Positions 7,474 to 15,138 of a stretch of 51,984 bases of DNA are shown here, one piece after another. This stretch comes from Reyranella sp. Lineage in GTDB: Bacteria; Pseudomonadota; Alphaproteobacteria; Reyranellales; Reyranellaceae. The position numbers were made by a program, and so were the translations under genes. Under the pieces are notes generated by a model. The model ran no database searches, had not been told where the DNA came from, and was given only the letters and a program-made list of their open reading frames with translations. Every line of letters starts with the position of its first letter. The stretch's first letter is position 1. The stretch is taken from assembly GCA_022844015.1 (NCBI GenBank), contig JALHMO010000022.1, positions 1,911 to 53,894 of the forward strand, given 5' to 3'.

Positions 7474-8517
7474 CTATTCCTTGACGATCTCGACCCGGCG
7501 GTTCTTGGCGCGGCCAGACTCGTCGTCGTTGCTTGCCACCGGGGCGATCAGGCCGGCGCCCACCGGCTTCAGGCGATCGGCGCCGATGCCGTATTGCTGC
7601 ACCAGCCGGTCTACGACCGATCTGGCGCGGCGCTGCGAGAGCCCCATGTTGTAGTCGTAGCCGCCGGCGTTGTCGGTGTGGCCGACGATGAACACCTTCA
7701 GGCTCGGCTGACCCTGCAGCAGCTTGGCGATCTCGCCGAGCGACGGTGCCGACTCGGGCTTGAGCTCGGCCTTGTCGGTGTCGAAGTAGAGGCCGTAGAG
7801 CGCCACCTTGCCGGTCGCGGCGATGTCCTTGGCCATGGCCGTGGCGTCGACCGTCACCATCCTCGACTCCATGGGCCTGGTCTCGACGACGTCGAGCAGC
7901 ACGGCGGCGCGGTCCTTGGTCTGCGGGAATGCGTCGCCGCGCTCGACCGCGACATAGAGCGAGACGAAGACGTCGCCTTCAGGCCGCGACAGGGTCGCAG
8001 AGAGATAGCGCGGCTCGGCCGGCACGTTGAAGGCGACCTTGGACAGCTCGCTGTTCTGCAGCGCCCGGGTCGGCGGATAGAGCGCGCGATAGAGCTCGGT
8101 GCCGAACGATTCGCACTCGTCCTCGCCCGAGCACTTGAACAGCACGGTGAAGCCCTTGGCGGCGAGGTCGGCTTCGTAGTTGCGGAACACTTCCAGCGAG
8201 CTGCGCTGCGGCGGCGCCAGGTACAGGAGCCTGGTGTGCTTGCCCTCGGCGGTACGGCTGGCATCGATGGCCGCATACCCATTGTCGCCGAGCTTCAGCT
8301 TGCCGAGCAGCAGCTTGAAGGAGTCGAACGCCTTGATGTCTGACCCGATCAGGCGCGAGCCCTCGTAGCGTTTGATCAGGGGAAAGTCGCGCGCGCCGGG
8401 CACTTCCGGCTGCGCCTGGACGCCGGCCGACGACAGCACGATGCAGAAGATGACCAGGGAGGACAGGAACAGGCGGGCCGCAACGCGAAGACCAGGCACG
8501 TACTCGACCGCGAACAT
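7474..8517 (-). CDS. OmpA-family protein with N-terminal DUF4892-like domain
   Basis: A 347-residue exported protein. A signal peptide (LFLSSLVIFCIVLSSAGVQA) ends near residue 36. Residues 38-210 match the DUF4892 style (ARDFPLIKRYEGSRLIGSD, YLAPPQRSSLEVFRNYEADL), which often precedes OmpA domains. The C-terminal 120 residues are an OmpA peptidoglycan-binding domain (LYFDTDKAELKPES, VGHTDNAGGYDYN, LSQRRARSVVDRL, GRAKNRRVEI). It should sit in the periplasm or outer membrane and tether it to peptidoglycan. GGAGGGT lies 5 bases before ATG 8517. The gene is monocistronic, with a hairpin after its end. Confidence 0.88.
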   Translation of the reverse strand: MFAVEYVPGLRVAARLFLSSLVIFCIVLSSAGVQAQPEVPGARDFPLIKRYEGSRLIGSDIKAFDSFKLLLGKLKLGDNGYAAIDASRTAEGKHTRLLYLAPPQRSSLEVFRNYEADLAAKGFTVLFKCSGEDECESFGTELYRALYPPTRALQNSELSKVAFNVPAEPRYLSATLSRPEGDVFVSLYVAVERGDAFPQTKDRAAVLLDVVETRPMESRMVTVDATAMAKDIAATGKVALYGLYFDTDKAELKPESAPSLGEIAKLLQGQPSLKVFIVGHTDNAGGYDYNMGLSQRRARSVVDRLVQQYGIGADRLKPVGAGLIAPVASNDDESGRAKNRRVEIVKE

Positions 8518-8702
8518 CCACTACCCTCCAGAACAACAGCGGCACCAATTCGATGGTGCGCGCAACGTTCGGCAAAGAAAAGCGTCTAAAGGGTGATCAT
8601 GGCCGTGCAGAATTGCAGAGCTCGATGGGAGGAGGCCGGTCATCCCGATGGGTGCCCTGCCCCGAGCGCAGTCGAAGGGAGGTGCAGGCGAGGAACCAGT
8701 TA

Positions 8703-8968
8703 GAGGCGCTAGCTTTTCGGTTCTCCTCCCCAGCTTCGCTGGGGAGCCAGCACGCTGGCGCGCACCACGATGCTGAGAAGATCGGGGCGGTACCCGCCCC
8801 GATCTTCATAGGTGTCGCCGTCTAAAGGCTTTTGGCCGCTCTGCGGCCAAAATGCCCAGGCGACGGAGGGGTCATGGGCAGAGAGACTGGGGCCTATGCC
8901 CCCTCCGTCCGCGATTACGCGGACACCTCCCCAGCGAAGCTGGGGAGGAGAACCGAAAAGTCAGCGCC
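8703..8968. repeat. Composite palindromic element, family B (best-preserved copy)
   Basis: Inverted outer arms at about 8703-8737 (GGCGCTAGCTTTTCGGTTCT...) and 8930-8968 bound a string of perfect hairpins: 8726-8734 with 8738-8746 (CTCCCCAGC core), 8830-8839 with 8843-8852 (TTTTGGCCGC), the GAGGGG...CCCCTC pair near 8867-8907, a GTCCGCG stem near 8908-8925, and a second CTCCCCAGC stem near 8927-8948. A half copy of family A precedes it from about 8637. This element and its flanks fill the 8518-9154 gap, where I see no credible gene. Confidence 0.75.
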
Positions 8969-8997
8969 GATGAGTGGCGCGCGCCCGGCGCACCGGT

Positions 8998-9077
8998 GTC
9001 ATCCCGAGCGCAGCGAAGCAGCAATCCTTTCCGCCGAGGTCGATGGCACCGAAGAGGTCGCACGCCCTCGGGACGAC
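8998..9077. repeat. Partial family-A inverted repeat
   Basis: GTCATCCCGAGCGCAGCGAA at the left and CTCGGGACGAC at the right recall the ends of the 142-259 element, with a shorter, diverged centre. It lies between the family-B element and the phospholipase D-family gene. Confidence 0.5.
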
Positions 9078-9154
9078 TGTCCCTTCCCGTATCGATTATT
9101 TCGGCCCGAACCCTTAGTCTCACGCGGCCCCGGAGGTCGATCGCACAGACCGAC

Positions 9155-10711
9155 ATGGATGTCTTACTGCTGATCTGCGGCGTCATCGTCCTGTTCGCCG
9201 CGCTGTCCTTCGTGGCGGTCTATTCGCACGACCAGTTCCTCAAGCGGTCGCGCGCGAAGCCATCCTTTGCCTTGCCGGTAACCCCGTCGGACACCCTGCT
9301 CGACCGCACGGTCGGCACCCTCATGGCAAGAGGCGGTGCCCGCAACGGCCTCGCCATGGTGGCGGACAACCTCGACGCCTTCGCCCTGCGCGCGCTCACG
9401 GCGCGCGGCGCCCGGCGCAGCCTCGACCTGATGTACTACATCTGGCGGCGCGACCTGACCGGCCGCCTGCTGGCGCACGAGATCATCGCCGCCGCCGACC
9501 GGGGTGTGCGCGTGCGAATTCTGATCGACGACATCAACACGCGCGGCAGCGACCGCGTTTTTCTGGCGCTCGACGCCCATCGCAACATCGAGCTCAGGCT
9601 GTTCAATCCCGGCCGCATGCGCGAGGGCGCCGTCGTTCGCACGCTCGAGCTGATGCTGCGGGCTTTCCGCGCCAACCGCCGCATGCACAACAAGGCGTGG
9701 ATCGCCGACGGCCGGCTGGCGATCGTCGGCGGCCGCAACATCGGCGACGAGTATTTCGACGCCGCGAAGGCCGCCAACTTCCACGATCTCGACCTGCTGC
9801 TGATGGGCGATGTGGTCGGGCAATCGGAGAGCATCTTCGATTCGTTCTGGAACAGCGCCGCGACGCTGCCGATCCGCGCGCTGGCCATGCGCCGGCGGCG
9901 CAGCCTGCGCCGCCTGCGGCGCCAGATCGCCCGCCTGACCGGTAGCGCGACCGCGGCACCGTTTCTCGAGCGGGTGCGCGAGCGACTGTCCTTCGACGCG
10001 ATGCTGGGCGAGGGCGACGCGTTCCACTGGACCGACCAGGCGACGGTCGTGTCCGACCCGCCGGAGAAGGCGCGCGGGGAGGGCAGCGTTCGTTGGCTCA
10101 CGACGACGCTCTACCCGCTGATTCGCAATGCCCGAAAGTCGGTGCAGATCGTCTCGCCCTACTTCGTCCCGAGCGAGGCCGGCAGGGCGGCCCTCGTCGA
10201 GCTGGCCGGGCGCGGCGTCGATGTCGCGATCCTCACCAACTCGCTCGCCGCCACCGACGTCGCGATCGTCCATGGCGGCTATGCGCCCTGCCGACTGCCG
10301 CTGTTGCAGGCCGGCGTGAAGCTGTTCGAGCTGCAACCGCGTGCCAGGCGCCAGGGCCTGTCGCCGCTGGGGTCGAGCGGTGCCAGCCTCCATACCAAGG
10401 CTTTCAGCGTCGACGGGCGGGTGGGTTTCGTCGGCTCCTTCAATTTCGACCCGCGTTCGGCCGCGCTGAATACCGAGATGGGCGCGGTGTTCGAGGATCC
10501 GGGCCTGGTTGCCGAGCTGATGGCGGCGTTCCAGCGCGATACCGGGCCGCAGATGAGCTATCGCCTGTTCGTCGGGGAGGACGGGAGCCTGCGCTGGCGC
10601 GGCGAAGTGCGCGGGCGCGACGTCACCTTCGATCGCGAGCCTGAGGTCGGCTGGTACAAGCTGCTGCTCGCGCGGCTGGTCGGCCTGCTGCCCGTCCAGT
10701 CGCAGCTGTGA
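9155..10711 (+). CDS. Phospholipase D-family cardiolipin synthase (ClsC-like)
   Basis: A 518-residue membrane-anchored protein with an N-terminal helix (LLLICGVIVLFAALSFVAVY) and two complete HKD catalytic motifs: MHNKAWIADGRLAIVGGRN near residue 177 and LHTKAFSVDGRVGFVGSFNF near residue 411, each followed by a serine/asparagine-rich GS/GG segment. This arrangement fits ClsC-type cardiolipin synthases, which transfer phosphatidyl groups between phospholipids at the inner membrane; a phospholipase role is the alternative. ATG 9155 is the first start after the repeats. A GGAGG lies 18 bases upstream, which is unusually far. Its end converges on the DUF2079 gene, leaving 4 bases between the two stop codons. 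Confidence 0.88.
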   Translation: MDVLLLICGVIVLFAALSFVAVYSHDQFLKRSRAKPSFALPVTPSDTLLDRTVGTLMARGGARNGLAMVADNLDAFALRALTARGARRSLDLMYYIWRRDLTGRLLAHEIIAAADRGVRVRILIDDINTRGSDRVFLALDAHRNIELRLFNPGRMREGAVVRTLELMLRAFRANRRMHNKAWIADGRLAIVGGRNIGDEYFDAAKAANFHDLDLLLMGDVVGQSESIFDSFWNSAATLPIRALAMRRRRSLRRLRRQIARLTGSATAAPFLERVRERLSFDAMLGEGDAFHWTDQATVVSDPPEKARGEGSVRWLTTTLYPLIRNARKSVQIVSPYFVPSEAGRAALVELAGRGVDVAILTNSLAATDVAIVHGGYAPCRLPLLQAGVKLFELQPRARRQGLSPLGSSGASLHTKAFSVDGRVGFVGSFNFDPRSAALNTEMGAVFEDPGLVAELMAAFQRDTGPQMSYRLFVGEDGSLRWRGEVRGRDVTFDREPEVGWYKLLLARLVGLLPVQSQL

Positions 10712-10715
10712 ACCA

Positions 10716-12182
10716 TCACCTGCAGAGCGACGTGGCGGCGCGGCTGGCGACCATGAAGGGCGTGCCGGCGATGCGGCAGGTGTGGGTCAGCCCCGAGGCG
10801 GCGATCACCTTCTCGGTCTCTCCCCAGATGCGGCCGCCGCGCATGTAGATGACGACGTCGGGGTTGGGCAGGCGATCGACCTCCCATTGCCGCGTCCACT
10901 CGTCGAGCCCGGCCGCCTCGGGAACGAGCGAGATGACGCCATCGTCGAGCATCAGCCGGCCGAGCTCGCCGCGCCGGCTCAGGGCATCGCGCAGCACGGT
11001 CTCGTAGCGGCCGACGGCGGACCAATCGGAGAAGAGGGACGTCCGCCACGGTGCCCGGTCCGCGATCGGCCCGCTCAGGGGGACGAAGAGCAGGATCGAC
11101 GCGATTGCCAGAAGGAGCTGTAGACGCACCGCGAAGAGGTCGTGCGGCTGCGCGATGGCAGGCCAAGCGATGGTGACGACGAGCGGAAAGGCATAGTAGT
11201 CCGCCAGGCCGATGTTGCGCACCGATAGCAGGGCAAGGACGACCCAGGGCACGGGCGCCAGCGCCCCTGCCAGGAGGACGAGGTTGCGCCTCCACAACGC
11301 GACGACCATCAGGATCAGGGCCGGCCATACCGCGTAGCCCCAATCGGTCAGGAATCGCAGAACCCGCTCGGCCACGAGCTGCCAGGTAATATGCGCGCCT
11401 ATCGGGTCGCCCAGGAAGACGCGCTTCAGCGAGCTGGCCTGGCCGGGATAGACGACGTGTTGAAGGGCGAGCGCGAAGAGCGAGCAGGCGAGGCAGACGG
11501 CGATCGCCACGAGGTTGCCGCGCATGGCTTGGCGCGGTGCCCGCGACAGGCTTTGGGCGAGGACCAGCAGGATCAGGAAGGACGCGGCATGCAGGCCGGC
11601 GTCCTCGCGGATCGACAGGCAGAGCGCCAGCGCCAGCCAGGCCGCGACTGGCCGACCGCTGTCGCGCAAGCCGAAGAACAGGACGAGCAGCACCGGGATG
11701 GCCGTCTCGACATGGGGGTAGCCGATGGTCGCCAGCATCGGGCCACAGAAAGCCGTCGCCAGCGCCGTGGCGACGGCGAGCGCCATGCTCCCAGCCGGAC
11801 GGGCACACAGCATGAAAACGGCGAGGCCCAGAATGCCCGACCATAGTCCCTGCAGGACAGCGAACCAGGCAGCGGGAGGGACGAACGCGACCAGCGAATG
11901 GAGTGCCGACAAGGGATAGAAGATCGGCATGAAGTGAATGCTGAAGAACGTCAGCCGCGGCTCCTCCGGTTTGCGGTGGAGGAAATCGGGCCACAGCATC
12001 GGCCAGCGGTCGGTGAAAGCCGAGAAATGGGCGAACAGGCCGGAGTCCCAGACGTAGGCGCCGGTCGTGTAGAAGTGATCGAGCGTGTAGCTCGTCACCC
12101 AGGCGGCCGGCAGGACGAAACACAGGAGACCGGCGAGCTGGCCTGCTGCCGCCCCGCGCGCCGCGCCCGAGACCGCCGTCAC
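10716..12182 (-). CDS. DUF2079 polytopic membrane protein
   Basis: A 488-residue protein with many hydrophobic helices. The DUF2079-type N-terminal region (YTTGAYVWDSGLFAHFSAF, LTFFSIHFMPIFYPLSALH) is reminiscent of lipid-linked-sugar glycosyltransferases of the GT-C kind. The conserved acidic and histidine residues (D in VWDSG, H in SIHFMP, E in IGYPHVE) lie near the membrane face as in GT-C enzymes, but activity is unproven. The soluble C-terminal part has no recognised motif. It starts at GTG 12182, overlapping the SDR stop codon in GTGA, so translation is probably coupled to that gene. Confidence 0.75.
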   Translation of the reverse strand: MTAVSGAARGAAAGQLAGLLCFVLPAAWVTSYTLDHFYTTGAYVWDSGLFAHFSAFTDRWPMLWPDFLHRKPEEPRLTFFSIHFMPIFYPLSALHSLVAFVPPAAWFAVLQGLWSGILGLAVFMLCARPAGSMALAVATALATAFCGPMLATIGYPHVETAIPVLLVLFFGLRDSGRPVAAWLALALCLSIREDAGLHAASFLILLVLAQSLSRAPRQAMRGNLVAIAVCLACSLFALALQHVVYPGQASSLKRVFLGDPIGAHITWQLVAERVLRFLTDWGYAVWPALILMVVALWRRNLVLLAGALAPVPWVVLALLSVRNIGLADYYAFPLVVTIAWPAIAQPHDLFAVRLQLLLAIASILLFVPLSGPIADRAPWRTSLFSDWSAVGRYETVLRDALSRRGELGRLMLDDGVISLVPEAAGLDEWTRQWEVDRLPNPDVVIYMRGGRIWGETEKVIAASGLTHTCRIAGTPFMVASRAATSLCR

Positions 12183-12964
12183 CGAAAAGCGCCGTCGACC
12201 GGCAGAGCGACCCCGGAAACGAAGCGCGCGCCGTCCGACAACAGGAAGGCGACGACGGCGGCGACGTCGTCGCCCGATCCGGGACGTCCCCCGGGATAGC
12301 CGGCCAGCATGCGCGCACGTTCCTCGGGCGGCAGACCATCGAAGCGATCGCGGATGCGCGTCCCCTGCTCGCCCAGGATCAGGCCTGGCATCAGGGCGTT
12401 CACCGTGATGCCGAGCTCGGCCACGTCCTTGGCGAGCTGGCTGGTGAACCCGAGCAGCGCCGACTTTGCCGTCGCATAGGGCAGGCGGCCGGTCACCGTG
12501 TTCAGCGGCCCCTTCTCGCCATCGGCGATGATCGAGGAGAACAGGACGATGCGGCCCTCGCGGCGGCGGCGCATCAGGGGCACGGCGGCGCGCGCGGCGA
12601 GAAAGGCGCTGGTCAGGTTGAGATCGATGACGTGCGACCACTCCGCGAGCGAGAAATCCTCGATGTCGCGCGCCCGTTTCGGGCCGGCGCCGCCGGCGAT
12701 GTGGACCAGCGCGTAGATGTTGCCGAAGCGGCTGTCGGCTTCAGCGACCGCGGCGACGACCTGCCGTTCATCAGTCACATCGGTGCGGCATCCGGCCAGC
12801 CGGCCCTTCGCGGCCGCCGCGAGGTCCTCCAGCAGGCTGTCGAGGGTGCCCTGGTCGGCATCGACGGCGAACACCGACAGGCCCGCATCGAGCAATCGCC
12901 GAACGGTCGCCTTGCCGATGCCGCCCGCGCCACCCGTGACGATCGCGGTCCTGGCCTCGCTCAT
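12179..12964 (-). CDS. Short-chain dehydrogenase/reductase (FabG-like)
   Basis: A 261-residue classical SDR. It has the TGGAGGIGKA nucleotide-binding loop at the N-terminus, an HIAGGAG segment in place of NNAG, a catalytic serine in LFSSIIADGEKG, the YATAK active-site tetrad residues, and a C-terminal SGVALPVDGAFR. It would reduce or oxidise a carbonyl/alcohol with NAD(P)H. ATG 12964 is preceded by AGGAGGG with 8-base spacing, which rules out the ATG 21 bases upstream. It is followed by, and overlaps, the DUF2079 gene. The substrate cannot be assigned. Confidence 0.88.
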   Translation of the reverse strand: MSEARTAIVTGGAGGIGKATVRRLLDAGLSVFAVDADQGTLDSLLEDLAAAAKGRLAGCRTDVTDERQVVAAVAEADSRFGNIYALVHIAGGAGPKRARDIEDFSLAEWSHVIDLNLTSAFLAARAAVPLMRRRREGRIVLFSSIIADGEKGPLNTVTGRLPYATAKSALLGFTSQLAKDVAELGITVNALMPGLILGEQGTRIRDRFDGLPPEERARMLAGYPGGRPGSGDDVAAVVAFLLSDGARFVSGVALPVDGAFR

Positions 12965-13077
12965 GCCCCTTCCCTCCTCTTGCATCGCATGGCGGCCGCC
13001 GAGCCTTTGGCAGCCGTCATCGCTGCACTATGCTCGACGCCCACCGGCCGCGCCAACGGCAGCCTCATGCCCATAGG

Positions 13078-13143
13078 CGCTAGCTTCTCGATCGTCCCTC
13101 CCCAGCGAAGCTGGGGAGGAGAGCCGATAAGCCAGCGCCTCTG
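13078..13143. repeat. Compact family-B inverted repeat
   Basis: GGCGCTAGCTTCTCG at the left and CGATAAGCCAGCGCC at the right form the outer arms. A central CTCCCCAGC GAA GCTGGGGAG hairpin sits between them. It is a short form of the 8703-8968 element without the internal GGGGTCATG module. A direct repeat, CCTCATGCCCAT, flanks it on both sides, suggesting a duplicated target or template site. Confidence 0.65.
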
Positions 13144-13166
13144 AGCCTCATGCCCATGGGAGCCTC

Positions 13167-14237
13167 ATGATCGTCGAACGCATCGATCCCATCGCCCTCA
13201 AGGTCCCGTTCCGGCGACAGGGTGGCCCGGACGCGCTCTACCTGGTGCTGTGCCGGGTGACCACGCGCGCGGGCGCCGTGGGCTACGGCGAGTGCCTGTG
13301 CCTGCGCCCGGCGCTGCAGCGCAGCCTGATGGCGACGATCCGCGATGCCATCGCCCCGCTCTACCTCGGCAAGCCGGTGGCGGACCGCGAGCGCCTGAAC
13401 CGCGACGTGCGCCTGCGTCTCACGGCGTTCGGCCGCTCGGGGACGATCCTGAATGCCCTTGCCGCGGTCGACACGGCGCTCTGGGACATTGCCGGTAAGG
13501 AAGCCGGGCAACCGCTCGCCGCCCTGCTGGGCGGCGCCAAACGCGGCCGCGTTCCGGTGATGGCGAGCCTCGACCGCTACAACGATGCGCGCACGGTCAC
13601 GGCGCGGATCGAGAGCGCGCTGGCCAGCAACGTCGCCGCGGTCAAGGTGCACGAGTTCGACCTCGACATCATCGAAGGGGCGCGCAAGGTGATGGGGCCG
13701 GCGATGCCGTTCGTCGCCGACTGCAACCATGTCCATGGCCACGCCGACGTGCGGGCGAGCCTGTCGCGCTGGCAGGCGCTCGACCTGCAGTTTCTCGAGG
13801 ATCCGGCGTGGCCGCCGGAATCCTGGCTCGACTCGCCGGCGCTGCCGCAGGTGACGATCGGGCTCGGCGCCGACCTCGGATCGGCCGAGCAGTTGGCGGT
13901 GTACGGCCGCGCGCCGGCGGTGGGCGTGCTGCAGCCCGACGTCTGCATGATCGGCGGCGTCACCGAGAAGCGCCGGGCGCTCGCGCTGATCGAGCCGCTC
14001 GGCGTGTCCGTCGCGCCTCATTCGCCCTTCATCGGGCCGGCCGGCCTGGCGACGCTGCACTTCCTGGCCACGATGAAGCAGCCCACCTGCTACGCCGTGG
14101 TCGAGGCCGAGCCGCACATGGACATGTATGGCAACGGCCTGACGCACTGGCAGCCCGACCTCGCGGTGCCGACCGCGCCCGGCCTGGGCTTCGATCCCGA
14201 CCCCGACTACATGACGCGCCACGCCATCTCCTTGTAA
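13167..14237 (+). CDS. Enolase-superfamily (mandelate racemase/muconate lactonizing) enzyme
   Basis: A 356-residue enzyme with an N-terminal capping domain (IDPIALKVPFR...YGECLCLRPAL) and an alpha/beta barrel. Barrel residues expected from the family are visible: VKVHEFD in the Lys-containing strand, metal ligands in VADCNHV and FLEDPAW, an ADLGS segment at the third ligand position, and PHSPFIGPAGLA bearing the barrel-end histidine. Such enzymes abstract an alpha-proton from a carboxylate in sugar-acid or aromatic catabolism. The particular reaction cannot be named. GGGAG sits 5 bases before ATG 13167. Confidence 0.85.
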   Translation: MIVERIDPIALKVPFRRQGGPDALYLVLCRVTTRAGAVGYGECLCLRPALQRSLMATIRDAIAPLYLGKPVADRERLNRDVRLRLTAFGRSGTILNALAAVDTALWDIAGKEAGQPLAALLGGAKRGRVPVMASLDRYNDARTVTARIESALASNVAAVKVHEFDLDIIEGARKVMGPAMPFVADCNHVHGHADVRASLSRWQALDLQFLEDPAWPPESWLDSPALPQVTIGLGADLGSAEQLAVYGRAPAVGVLQPDVCMIGGVTEKRRALALIEPLGVSVAPHSPFIGPAGLATLHFLATMKQPTCYAVVEAEPHMDMYGNGLTHWQPDLAVPTAPGLGFDPDPDYMTRHAISL

Positions 14238-14371
14238 CGCTCGCTTTGCCCGCATCGCGCGATGGCGCTGCGCGCGACTATTTTGTATCGATCGATCCAG
14301 AATTCTGCTCTAATGGCGATGCACACGAACCTCGCAACGGCTCGCGAGGACCTCAGCCAAAGGAGCAGGCG

Positions 14372-15025
14372 ATGTCACTGGAGGATAAACTGGCGGCAAC
14401 CCGCGCCGCGAGCGCCGGACGGATCCCGCCGGACCGGCAGGCGATCATGCACCAGGCGACGGAAGATCTCCGGAAGTCCGGGATCCTCGACCGGATCGTG
14501 GCGGTCGGCAAGCCGGTGCCGGCCTTCGCGCTGGCCAATCACGACGGGCGCCAAGTCTCGTCGGCCGAGCATCTCGCTGCCGGACCGTTGGTCGTCTCCT
14601 TCTTCCGAGGGTCGTGGTGACCCTACTGCCGGCATGAGCTGGACGCTCTGCAGACAATTTACGCCGACATCGAGAGCCTCGGCGCCTCGCTGATCGTGAT
14701 CTCGCCCGAGCTGCCGGAACGCACGGCGGACATGGCCGCCAAGCAGAAGCTCACCTTCCCGATCCTGTGGGACCGCAACTGCGAGATCGCCGAAGCATTC
14801 GGCCTCGCCTTTTCCTTGCCCGACGATCTCAAGGCAGTCTATCTCGGCTTCGGCAACGATCTCGCGATCCGCAACGGCGATCCGTCCTGGCGCTTGCCCA
14901 TCCCGTCGCGCTTCGTGATCGACCGCGGCGGCGTGGTGCGCCTGGTGCAGGCCGATCCCGACTACACGCACCGGCCCGAGCCGGAATCGACGCTCGAGGC
15001 GCTGCGCGAGATCGTCGCCGGGTAG
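14372..15025 (+). CDS. Peroxiredoxin-like AhpC/TSA-family protein, probable selenoprotein (in-frame UGA = Sec83)
   Basis: The reading frame runs from ATG 14372 (AAAGGAG 8 bases upstream) for 82 codons to SFFRGSW, meets TGA at 14618-14620, and continues without another stop for 134 codons to TAG at 15025. Read as selenocysteine, the active site is RGSW-U-PYC, exactly replacing the first cysteine of the family's RGxWCPYC motif; Cys86 would be the partner. The rest is a normal thioredoxin fold (GKPVPAFALANHDG, LIVISPE, LTFPILWDRNCEIAEAFG, PSRFVIDRGGVVRL). Full length 217 residues, typical of these peroxiredoxin-like proteins, which reduce peroxides with thiols. A stem-loop fitting the bacterial SECIS layout follows the UGA. 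The alternative is a single C-to-stop mutation. Confidence 0.78.
14626..14653 (+). promoter_or_regulatory. Candidate bacterial SECIS stem-loop
   Basis: Just after the in-frame TGA, GAGC (14636-14639) pairs with GCTC (14645-14648) around a 5-base loop UGGAC with G at loop positions 2 and 3. CTGC (14626-14629) pairs with GCAG (14650-14653) to form a lower stem with an asymmetric internal loop. The apical loop begins 20 bases after the UGA. Short G-containing loops at roughly this distance are what the bacterial SelB-recognised element requires. The four-pair upper stem is at the low end. Confidence 0.55.
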
Positions 15026-15039
15026 CGTGCGCGAGGGCA

Positions 15040-15061
15040 CCCGGGTCCATGCCGACCCGGG
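15040..15061. terminator. Hairpin between converging genes
   Basis: CCCGGGTC (15040-15047) and GACCCGGG (15054-15061) form an 8-bp stem with a CATGCC loop, 15 bases after the peroxiredoxin stop and ahead of the converging M20 gene. It has no U-run and could act in both directions. Confidence 0.45.
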
Positions 15062-15138
15062 CGGCAGGCGCCGAAACGACGGCGCCGATTGCCTGAAAGA
15101 ACGGCTCGGTGGCTCATTCCCGCTACCGGGCCGGTGCG

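Noticed and set aside
6817..8343. A 508-codon plus-strand frame across ggt and the OmpA-like gene
   Set aside because: It is antisense to two well-supported genes and has no recognisable domain.
8832..9173. A 113-codon frame with a CHPERSEAAI-like peptide
   Set aside because: This peptide is a well-known by-product of translating the GTCATCCCGAGCG repeat, not a gene.
14618..14620. Treating the peroxiredoxin as a simple pseudogene or as two genes split at the TGA
   Set aside because: The frame is otherwise intact, the TGA is exactly at the conserved Cys, and the downstream half has no Shine-Dalgarno start of its own. The first ATG after the stop, at 14731, lies inside the fold.
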